A stretch of DNA of 15,365 nucleotides from an uncultured Pedobacter sp. (lineage in GTDB: Bacteria > Bacteroidota > Bacteroidia > Sphingobacteriales > Sphingobacteriaceae): assembly GCA_946478755.1 (NCBI GenBank), contig CAMLDJ010000118.1, positions 1-15,365 of the forward strand, given 5' to 3'. The notes beneath the pieces are model-generated. The model was not told where the DNA came from and did no database searches. It saw only the letters and a list, made by a program, of their open reading frames with translations. The position numbers and the translations under genes are program-made. This document shows positions 1 through 5,929 of the stretch, piece by piece; position 1 is the first letter of the stretch; every line of letters begins with the position of its first letter.

Positions 1-1377
1 GCGATCCGCGACCAGTCTTATCAATGCCTGTTGTTCCTGTTTAATTTCCATGTGCTGGGTAATGTCCAGCAGTGTACCCAGAAGGCGTATCGGCTTACCG
101 TTGTCATAGAAAAATTTCCCTTCAACCCTCACCCATCTGATGCTTTTATCCGGCCAGATCAGCCTGACCTCATAAAACAATCTGTGGGACTTAATCGCTC
201 TTTCATACGCTTTTGAACGAATCACCAGGTCGTCCGCATGAATTACTTTCAGGTACTCCCCAGCCGGTACTGGCTTCTCAAAGCCAAAAATCTTAGCGAA
301 GAGCGCTGAGGTAACCGTTTCACCGGTTTCCAGGTTCACGTCAAACGTTCCGAGGCCCACAGCGTCAATGGCCAGTCTGGCTCTTTCCTCGGCCTCCTGC
401 AGTTCATGTGTGGCCCTGACCTGCTCGGTAACCTCTATAGCTATTGCAATTACCCCAATTATGGTTCCATCAGTCTCCCTGAAAGGTTCGTAGATAAAAT
501 TTACATAGGCGGTTTCCAGCTCTCCCTTCCTATATACCGGCATTTTTAACGCACGCCCCTGAAAGGGAATGCCAGTCAGGCGAACCTTGTCCAATAATTC
601 TTCAAATCCAAGGCCTTTTGCATGACCGAGCGCATCAAATATTGGTTTACCTGTAAACGATTCCATGGTTTTCCCGTAAAGGTCACACATAGGCACATTA
701 ATCAGATCAACTATATATTCCGGCCCCAGGAATATCCCTATGCCAATCGGCGCCTGCATAAATATGGAGTAAAGCTGCTTGCGCTGCCTAATGATTGCCT
801 CTTCAGCGGTCTTGCTGGAAGTAATATCAACAATCGTCCCGATTAAACTTTCGGTTTCCTGGCTGGCTTTCCGATATACCTTACCCTGGGATTTTACCCA
901 TCTGACAGATTTGTCGTCAAAACGAACAATGCGGAAAGTGATGTCAAATCTATCCGATTCACGGTTACCGAGGGATCTATAGATCTCATGAAGTACCAGC
1001 TCTTTATCATCCGGATAAATGTGATGTTTAAACAGTTCAAAATCTACCGCTAAGTCATCAGGCAGCCCATAAATCCTTCTGCACTCATCGGATAATGACA
1101 GCCCCCTGGTCACAGGATCAAAATCCCAGGTACCCAGGTTAATCGACTGCATTAGAAGGTTCATCCTTGTTTCGCTGTGCTCAAGCCTCCGCAGTAATTC
1201 TGATTTTTTTTCTTCTTCTCTTTTTAATTCCGTGATGATGCCCTCACTATCTACCCAGTGAAGGGGCATTGAAGCGTTATTAATAAAGGCTGTGAGCTTC
1301 GCCAGACGCTGTTCCAGTTCCAGTTCCCTCGATTGGGATTCTGCCAGTTGCTCCCGTAGATTTTCAATATCCTCCAT
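1..1377 (-). CDS. Multi-PAS sensor protein, probable histidine kinase (3' end outside window)
   Basis: An uninterrupted minus-strand frame runs from an ATG at 1377 to the window edge, giving 459 residues with no stop. No signal peptide or membrane segment is visible, so this is a cytoplasmic sensor. Residues 1-30 are a charged helix likely to form a coiled coil. Residues 31-48 (ending NNASMPLHWVDSEGII) look like the start of a PAS domain but run straight into ITELKREEE, which looks like a PAS end, so PAS-1 lacks its core. Intact PAS/PAC units follow at about 72-190 (TIVDITSSK end), 201-320 (EVTEQV end) and 335-443 (TLLDITQ end). The second and fourth carry the RWVK/RWVR PAC signature. In Bacteroidetes such arrays usually precede HisKA and HATPase_c domains, but these would lie left of position 1 and are not seen. 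The start is 31 bp downstream of the YfiT-like gene stop, so co-transcription is possible. A diguanylate cyclase or other output is not excluded. Confidence 0.85.
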   Translation of the reverse strand, partial: MEDIENLREQLAESQSRELELEQRLAKLTAFINNASMPLHWVDSEGIITELKREEEKKSELLRRLEHSETRMNLLMQSINLGTWDFDPVTRGLSLSDECRRIYGLPDDLAVDFELFKHHIYPDDKELVLHEIYRSLGNRESDRFDITFRIVRFDDKSVRWVKSQGKVYRKASQETESLIGTIVDITSSKTAEEAIIRQRKQLYSIFMQAPIGIGIFLGPEYIVDLINVPMCDLYGKTMESFTGKPIFDALGHAKGLGFEELLDKVRLTGIPFQGRALKMPVYRKGELETAYVNFIYEPFRETDGTIIGVIAIAIEVTEQVRATHELQEAEERARLAIDAVGLGTFDVNLETGETVTSALFAKIFGFEKPVPAGEYLKVIHADDLVIRSKAYERAIKSHRLFYEVRLIWPDKSIRWVRVEGKFFYDNGKPIRLLGTLLDITQHMEIKQEQQALIRLVADR

Positions 1378-1408
1378 ATAAACTCAAAAATTGTAAAGCA
1401 GCTAATAA

Positions 1409-1951
1409 TTATGCCATTCCCATTCTTTTCCGCAAAGAAATGATCTGCCCGGCATGATGTGCCCCATGCCAGTTGTATTGATTGGTCATTTGCCACACAG
1501 GCATATATTCTTTATTTCCCGGATGATAATAGGTTCTTGTCCAGTCTTCGTCTTTTATATGTTCAAGTAAGGTAGCCCACCTTCTGTGCAGCGCATGGAG
1601 CAAGGTTACGGATACATTAATGGGAACGAGCCCCACATCAGGCAACTCCGACCAAAGGTTTTCATCATAGGGACAAATGGAAGGCTTGTCTTCTGTTAGC
1701 GCCAGCTTTAGCCTGATATAGGCGTTCATATGACTGTCAGCCACATGGTGCACAACCTGTACAATGCTCCATCCACCAGGCCGATAAGCGGTATTTAACT
1801 GTGCTTCATCCAGATTTTCAATACAATGATCGAAGCGCAATGGCGCCGACCTGATGCCGCCGATCCAGGAGGCAAGTTGATGAGAATTATAATCTGCCGC
1901 AGGCACGAAACGGCCAATCGGGTACATCAACTGCTCTATATTTTTTTCCAT
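1409..1951 (-). CDS. DinB-superfamily YfiT/BstA-like metal-dependent protein
   Basis: This 180-residue protein matches the YfiT family of the DinB superfamily, four-helix-bundle proteins that bind a metal through three histidines. Some members, such as BstA, act as bacillithiol S-transferases; others were called putative metal-dependent hydrolases. The motif VVHHVADSH (residues 66-74) and the C-terminal WHGAHH (161-166) supply the ligands. By the spacing in B. subtilis YfiT (recalled), these are probably H69, H162 and H166. The length is typical of the family and there is no signal peptide, so it should be cytosolic. The ATG at 1951 is preceded by an AT-rich leader without a Shine-Dalgarno sequence, as is usual in this phylum. 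The gene lies between the TlpA-like gene (98 bp gap) and the PAS sensor (31 bp gap), both on the same strand. The substrate cannot be told from sequence. Confidence 0.85.
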   Translation of the reverse strand: MEKNIEQLMYPIGRFVPAADYNSHQLASWIGGIRSAPLRFDHCIENLDEAQLNTAYRPGGWSIVQVVHHVADSHMNAYIRLKLALTEDKPSICPYDENLWSELPDVGLVPINVSVTLLHALHRRWATLLEHIKDEDWTRTYYHPGNKEYMPVWQMTNQYNWHGAHHAGQIISLRKRMGMA

Positions 1952-2049
1952 TAATTGAGAAATAAATTTAGTATATGATAAACAGACATATTGGATTTCG
2001 GTTTCAATTCAGGTGCTTTTATTGCATAACCTAGGATGCACTACCCGGT

Positions 2050-3201
2050 TTAGGGCGTGCTTTTTTCCTTTTTAAACAAAGCTTCGAGCTTTTCCTGCAG
2101 CTCCTTTCCTCTCAGGTCTCTGGCGATGATCTTCCCTGCTGGGTCGATCAGAAAGCTGGCAGGAATGGAGCGGATGCCATACATTTTGGCAACAGCGTTG
2201 TCCCACCCTTTGAGGTCGGAAACCTGCGGCCAGCGAAGTTGGTCTTCAGCAATGGCATCGAGCCAGGCTTTCCTTTGTCCTGCTCTGTCAAGTGAAACAC
2301 CCAGGATCTCGAACCCCTTCTCTTTATATTTTTGATAGGCTGCAGTCAAATTAGGGTTTTCCTCCCGGCAAGGACCGCACCAGCTCGCCCAGAAATCCAA
2401 CAAAAGATATTTATTTCTAAAATCGGATAGCTTTACAGTTTTGCCCTCTGCTGTACTTTGTTCAAAATCAGGAGCAATCCTGCCAATCTGTGTGTTGCGC
2501 TGTGAGGCGAGCTGTACAGGTATTCCTTTTCCAAGCGGTGTATCCTTTAGTTTTTGCGGAAGCCTTTGATAGGCTTTTTCGGCGCCGATAGTCATGCCAG
2601 GCTGAGCGGCAATGTGCGAAAGGCTGATCAGGCTGAGGTAAGCCTCTGGATAACGGTTTGCAAAATCCAGGTGGATCTGGTAAGATTCCGCCAATATTTG
2701 CTGCTCCCGCTTGATAACACTGTCCAGCACGGCCTTTTCCTTTTGTCTTTCTTTGGGCAACGCTCTGAATTCCTTGCCAAGGGCTGTAAATTTCTCATCG
2801 TTAGCTTTGAGCATTCCCCTGAGCTTTTTATGCAACTCATTTGCCGGCGAATTCCTGATGACGATTTTTTTCAGGGAGTCTGCTGCCCGCATCTGAATCT
2901 GCGCCGGTTCCAGGTAAAAGCCGAGGTAGTCCATCACCTCTCCTTTTGCCGGCCTGTTCACGTAAGGGTTTTTATGCAGATACAGGTTGGAAAAAACCGG
3001 ATAGTTCAGTTTTCCCGCGAACGTAAAGCTGCCGTCTATGACGACTGTGGAGTCGACGACCTGCTGGTCTTCCACCTGATAAACCAAATAGATCTTATAT
3101 CCGTTTTTCAGGGAATCCACCTTGCCGCTGATGCTGAAATTGTCCTGCGCAGCGGCAAAAAATGACTGCAGACCGATTAGTGCCAGTAGAAATACACGCA
3201 T
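2050..3201 (-). CDS. Secreted DUF4369-TlpA family thiol-disulfide oxidoreductase
   Basis: The protein has an N-terminal signal peptide (MRVFLLALIGLQSFFAAAQ), a DUF4369-type beta domain over roughly the first 100 mature residues (ISGKVDSLKNGYKIYL onward), a helical linker, and a C-terminal thioredoxin fold of the AhpC-TSA/TlpA kind. The active site is WCGPC, at residues 274-278 with the start used here, and the cis-proline lies in SIPASFLID. Such proteins are exported to the periplasm or outer face and reduce or exchange disulfides, for example in cytochrome maturation; partners are unknown. The frame can also start at a GTG at 3222, adding seven residues (MLNKQTD) before the signal peptide. 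The ATG at 3201 is preferred because it puts a short basic N-terminus directly before the hydrophobic stretch, but no Shine-Dalgarno decides between them. The nearest clear upstream promoter is that of the small-RNA unit at 3377-3407, with a terminator between, so expression could be attenuated. Confidence 0.9.
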   Translation of the reverse strand: MRVFLLALIGLQSFFAAAQDNFSISGKVDSLKNGYKIYLVYQVEDQQVVDSTVVIDGSFTFAGKLNYPVFSNLYLHKNPYVNRPAKGEVMDYLGFYLEPAQIQMRAADSLKKIVIRNSPANELHKKLRGMLKANDEKFTALGKEFRALPKERQKEKAVLDSVIKREQQILAESYQIHLDFANRYPEAYLSLISLSHIAAQPGMTIGAEKAYQRLPQKLKDTPLGKGIPVQLASQRNTQIGRIAPDFEQSTAEGKTVKLSDFRNKYLLLDFWASWCGPCREENPNLTAAYQKYKEKGFEILGVSLDRAGQRKAWLDAIAEDQLRWPQVSDLKGWDNAVAKMYGIRSIPASFLIDPAGKIIARDLRGKELQEKLEALFKKEKSTP

Positions 3202-3319
3202 ATCCGTTTGTTTATTCAACACAAGATAAAAAATTAATGATCAGGACGCATGGCTTATTTCCGATTTTCGTTAAAAAGAAACCGTAAGAACCTGAAGGAG
3301 GCCAGGAGGAATTCGTTTT

Positions 3320-3358
3320 AAAAAGAAAACGGGAATAATCCGAAGACTACTCCCGTTT
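3320..3358 (-). terminator. Intrinsic terminator with UUCG tetraloop
   Basis: The minus strand reads AAACGGGA-GTAGTC, TTCG, GATTAT-TCCCGTTT, then TCTTTTT. The stem is a continuous 14 bp if two G.U pairs are allowed, and the 3' tract holds six T in seven bases. It closes RNA A. It would also stop read-through coming from the GH92 operon before the TlpA-like gene. Confidence 0.8.
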
Positions 3359-3372
3359 AAATTAACGCTCTC
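3320..3372 (-). ncRNA. Candidate small RNA A (about 53 nt), minus-strand member of a divergent pair
   Basis: A predicted short transcript starts about 4 nt after a TACATTTG -7 box, with 5' end GAGAGCGTTAATTT (3372 to 3359). It then folds into a 14-bp hairpin, AAACGGGA-GTAGTC, loop TTCG, GATTAT-TCCCGTTT (3358 to 3327), and ends in TCTTTTT. The loop is a C(UUCG)G tetraloop, an extra-stable RNA loop. Two of the pairs are G.U, possible only in RNA from the minus strand, which fixes the direction. The 5' end, the base of the stem (AC-GG) and the tail (CGTTTTCT) match RNA B on the other strand, while the top of the stem differs. No coding potential is apparent. It could instead be an attenuated leader of the TlpA-like gene, whose start lies about 120 nt downstream. 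The function is unknown and no Rfam family was recognised. Confidence 0.55.
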
Positions 3373-3376
3373 GATA

Positions 3377-3407
3377 CAAATGTACATTTATTTTAGATAT
3401 TAGCAAA
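3377..3407 (-). promoter_or_regulatory. Bacteroidetes-type promoter of small RNA A
   Basis: Read on the minus strand, a TTTG (-33 region, 3407-3404) is followed by exactly 19 nt and then TACATTTG (3384-3377), a full match to the Bacteroidetes consensus TTG-N19-TAnnTTTG. The predicted transcription start falls near 3372, at the GAGAGCG shared with unit B. The spacer contains ATATCTAAAAT, which resembles ATATCATAAAAT in the spacer of promoter B. Confidence 0.75.
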
Positions 3408-3517
3408 CAAAGAGCAAGAAATTATTTAATAATATTTTACGGATGAATAACGACTACCCAGAAAGAATGGAAAAAGGCGGGCAGAAGCATAAATGTTAAA
3501 AAAAAGTTAATCAAATG

Positions 3518-3547
3518 TTGTGATATCATAAAATTTTTGTATCATTG
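3518..3547 (+). promoter_or_regulatory. Bacteroidetes-type promoter of small RNA B
   Basis: TTG at 3518-3520, exactly 19 nt, then TATCATTG at 3540-3547 (TAnnTTTG with one mismatch). Five bases later comes GAGAGCG at 3553, the same predicted initial sequence as unit A. The geometry matches promoter A on the opposite strand. Confidence 0.6.
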
Positions 3548-3552
3548 CCCTT

Positions 3553-3608
3553 GAGAGCGTTAATTTGAAAACGGCACCTGTCGCCAGATGGGTGTCGTTT
3601 TCTATTTT
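3553..3608 (+). ncRNA. Candidate small RNA B (about 56 nt), plus-strand member of the divergent pair
   Basis: The predicted RNA begins GAGAGCGTTAATTT (3553-3566), identical to RNA A. It then forms a hairpin AAAACGGCACC / GGTGTCGTTTT (3568-3578 with 3591-3601, one G.U pair, 12-nt loop) and ends CTATTTT. The G.U pair is possible only in the plus-strand RNA, which supports this orientation. It runs towards the 3' end of the GH92 gene on the other strand and stops 11 nt before that gene's stop codon, so it cannot be an mRNA leader for a neighbour. That makes a stand-alone small RNA the simplest reading. Compared with RNA A, the 5' end, lower stem and tail are alike while the upper hairpin differs. 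Function and targets are unknown. Confidence 0.55.
3568..3608 (+). terminator. Intrinsic terminator of small RNA B, possibly bidirectional
   Basis: An 11-bp stem AAAACGGCACC / GGTGTCGTTTT with a 12-nt loop is followed on the plus strand by CTATTTT. On the minus strand the same hairpin lies about 18 nt past the GH92 stop and ends GTTTTC, a weaker tail, so it may also end the GH92 operon transcript with one C.A mismatch. Confidence 0.6.
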
Positions 3609-3618
3609 AGTACGGATG

Positions 3619-5895
3619 CTACTTACCCAGACTTAGAGAAAATGGCTTATCAGATTCAGCCAGTCCCCTTGTAAATTCCGGTTGGTTCGACATCTCCAGC
3701 TTCAGCAGGCCACCATTCATAATGTCGCTATGGCGGATAAAATTTGCCGTATATTTTTTCCCGTTTAAACTGGCTGATTTGATGTACACATTTTCTGCAC
3801 TGTTGGCCGGAGCGGCGATGACGAACTTTTTCCCATTCTCCAGATGAATGGTTACCTTTTTAAACACCGGGCTACCAATCACATATTGGTCTGTCCCGGG
3901 TGTTACAGCATAAAATCCAAGTGCGCTCAGTACATACCAGGAAGCGGTCTGCCCCTGATCTTCATCCCCAGGAAAGCCATTTTCCGTGGCATTATACAGC
4001 TTACTCATTACGTTCCTTGCATGAAATTGAGACTTCCAGGGTTGACCTCCATAATTATAAAGATAGACCATGTGCTGAATCGGCTGGTTCCCATGCGCAT
4101 ACTGGCCCATTTTCGCCATTACCATTTCTGTCATTTCATGGATCATTCCACCGTAGGTGCCTACGTTCACCTTGCCTGGCTCCGAAAATACAGAATCCAG
4201 TTTTGCAGTAAAGTTTTTCCGGCCACCCATCAAATTGATCAGGCCGTTGATATCCTGGAACACTGACCAGTGATAATGCCATGCATTCCCTTCCGTATAT
4301 GGACCGCCCCATTCAGCCGGATCAAATTTTGACGTCCACCGCCCGTCTATATTTCTTCCCCTCATAAACCTTGTCGAAGGGTCATATACGTTTTTATAGT
4401 TGTACATCTGGCGTTCAAAAATGTCCGCATGGAAATTATTTCCGGTCATTTTTGCCAATGTCCATGCACAATAATCATCGTAAGCATACTCAAGTGTTTT
4501 TGCGGTGGCCTCCCGGTATTTGGGATAGGGAACAAAACCGAGTTGCCAGTATTCTTTCCAGCCCTCTCTTCCGTTTGCCGGACCCCATGGCCCTTTATTC
4601 GTCGCTTCATGCAAATAGGCTGCCAGCGCTTCATCAGGATCAAAGGTCCTGATCCCTTTTACCCAGGCATCCGCCAGCAAAGATATGGCATGGTTGCCGA
4701 TCATACTGCCTGCTTCACTTGGAAATGACCAGGAAGGCAACCATCCGCATTGTTTGTAGGCATCGAGCAGGGCTTGCATGTACCGGCCATGCATCTCCGG
4801 ATGCATGATCGTATTTAAAGGGAATTGAGCACGGAAAGTATCCCAAAATCCAGTATCCGTAAACATATAGCCCTGGTGGACTTTACCGTCATACGGACTA
4901 AAATAATAAGGATTACCATTTCCGTCAAGTTCATAAAACTTCCGTGAAAAAATACTCGCTCTGAAAAAGCAGGAATAGAATGTAGCCATATCTGATGCTG
5001 TTCCACCCTCAACAAGAACTTTGGACAGTGATTTATTCCAGGTCCCTGCCGCCCTGGCTTTGGTGACTTCCAGTGTTTTATCTGCCCCGAGTTCCCTGCT
5101 CAGGTTTAAGGCGGCCTGTTCCATGCTAATATAGGAGGAAGCTACTTTTACCTGTACGGTTGCCCCTTCTTTAAACTGGAGATATGCCCCTTTCCCAAGC
5201 CCTTCCGCTTCGGTTTCATTTGCGTTGACAGTATTTTTCTTATTCTCCCAGGTTCCGTAACTTTTAAAAGGCTGATCAAAAAGGATAACAAAAAAGTTTT
5301 TAAAGCCTTTTTTAAATCCCTCTCCATTGTTTACGAAACCCGTGATCTTATTTTCCAGGGGATAAATTTTAACCCCACTCAGACCTGTATATCCATCCAG
5401 CACCAGGAAACTCTTTTCTTCATGCGGATAGCTGAAGCGCAGATGGGCACCCCGCTCAGAAGGAGAAATCTCTGCGGTAATCTGATTCTCAAATTTAACT
5501 TTGTAGTAATGCGGTTTGGCAATTTCATCGTCATGGCTAAATTTCGCTTCCCGCTCATTTTCATTTACAACGAGCCGCCCGATCATAGGCATCAAAGAAA
5601 AGACCGCGTAATCTCTGGTCCATGAACTGCACTGATGCGCCTGCTGGAACCCCCTGATCTTATCTTTGAAATACTGGTACTTCCAGCCATCACCATTTCT
5701 ACCGGTTTGTGGGGTCCAGGTATGCATAGCAAAAGGTAAAGCGGTTGTAGGATAGGTATTCCCCCTTGTCAGTTCATGCCTTGAATTGGTACCCTGTAGG
5801 GTATTCACATATTTTACAAGATCTTCCGTTTGCGCAAATACCTGTGTCCCAGCCCGCAAAAAATAAATAATAAAGATTATACATCTGAGGTTCAT
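3619..5895 (-). CDS. Secreted GH92 alpha-mannosidase, probably alpha-1,2 specific
   Basis: This 758-residue protein has a signal peptide (about residues 1-21, ending VFAQ) and is full length for glycoside hydrolase family 92, calcium-dependent exo-alpha-mannosidases that invert configuration. The N-terminal beta domain carries RGFQQAHQCSSWTRDY (81-96), a variant of the family's H-Q-x-S-x-W-x-x-DY motif. In the (alpha/alpha)6 domain, YTEGNAWHYHW (533-543) contains the general acid E535. GFPGDEDQGQ (640-649) supplies the aspartates D644/D646 that act as base. HE at 586-587 in GGMIHEMTEM, together with W92, corresponds to the +1-subsite residues linked with alpha-1,2 specificity in the Bacteroides enzyme BT3990 (recalled). 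The gene lies 34 bp after the DUF4965 gene and is last in a three-gene run, so it probably trims mannose from N-glycans or mannan. The exact linkage is an inference. Confidence 0.93.
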   Translation of the reverse strand: MNLRCIIFIIYFLRAGTQVFAQTEDLVKYVNTLQGTNSRHELTRGNTYPTTALPFAMHTWTPQTGRNGDGWKYQYFKDKIRGFQQAHQCSSWTRDYAVFSLMPMIGRLVVNENEREAKFSHDDEIAKPHYYKVKFENQITAEISPSERGAHLRFSYPHEEKSFLVLDGYTGLSGVKIYPLENKITGFVNNGEGFKKGFKNFFVILFDQPFKSYGTWENKKNTVNANETEAEGLGKGAYLQFKEGATVQVKVASSYISMEQAALNLSRELGADKTLEVTKARAAGTWNKSLSKVLVEGGTASDMATFYSCFFRASIFSRKFYELDGNGNPYYFSPYDGKVHQGYMFTDTGFWDTFRAQFPLNTIMHPEMHGRYMQALLDAYKQCGWLPSWSFPSEAGSMIGNHAISLLADAWVKGIRTFDPDEALAAYLHEATNKGPWGPANGREGWKEYWQLGFVPYPKYREATAKTLEYAYDDYCAWTLAKMTGNNFHADIFERQMYNYKNVYDPSTRFMRGRNIDGRWTSKFDPAEWGGPYTEGNAWHYHWSVFQDINGLINLMGGRKNFTAKLDSVFSEPGKVNVGTYGGMIHEMTEMVMAKMGQYAHGNQPIQHMVYLYNYGGQPWKSQFHARNVMSKLYNATENGFPGDEDQGQTASWYVLSALGFYAVTPGTDQYVIGSPVFKKVTIHLENGKKFVIAAPANSAENVYIKSASLNGKKYTANFIRHSDIMNGGLLKLEMSNQPEFTRGLAESDKPFSLSLGK

Positions 5896-5929
5896 ATCGT
5901 CTCAAACAATATCATGACGTGTGTATTAA

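Larger units (their letters stand above)
3359..3566. repeat. Perfect 14-bp inverted repeat bounding the divergent small-RNA promoters
   Basis: AAATTAACGCTCTC at 3359-3372 is the exact reverse complement of GAGAGCGTTAATTT at 3553-3566. Allowing a 2-nt insertion, the match continues outward through CCGTTT / AAACGG. Matching -33 and -7 elements sit just inside each copy, so the arms are best read as two identical transcript 5' ends facing outward. The approximately 110-bp AT-rich stretch between the promoters (3408-3517) holds no gene that I can see. A MITE-like element with terminal inverted repeats is the main alternative. Confidence 0.8.

Noticed and set aside
1952..2015. Promoter of the YfiT-like gene (CTG-N19-TATGTCTG, or TAAATTTA nearer the start)
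   Set aside because: Each candidate has mismatches in a key element or wrong spacing; in AT-rich sequence this is expected by chance.
2023..2040. Hairpin TGCAT...ATGCA after the TlpA-like gene as a terminator
   Set aside because: Only 5 bp of stem with an 8-nt loop and no T tract on the minus strand, so it cannot be called a terminator.
2554..3165. 203-residue open frame on the plus strand opposite the TlpA-like gene
   Set aside because: It is antisense to a gene with a clear signal peptide and CGPC motif, shows no recognisable domain, and is explained by codon bias of the real gene.
2050..3222. GTG at 3222 as the start of the TlpA-like gene
   Set aside because: It adds seven polar residues before a good signal peptide; the ATG at 3201 is simpler, though the GTG is not excluded.
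3359..3566. MITE or small insertion element bounded by the 14-bp inverted repeat
   Set aside because: No target-site duplication is visible, and the promoter geometry plus strand-specific terminator hairpins fit transcription units better. It is kept only as the alternative explanation.
3844..4266. 140-residue plus-strand open frame inside GH92
   Set aside because: It lies opposite the conserved catalytic region of GH92 and has no domain signature.
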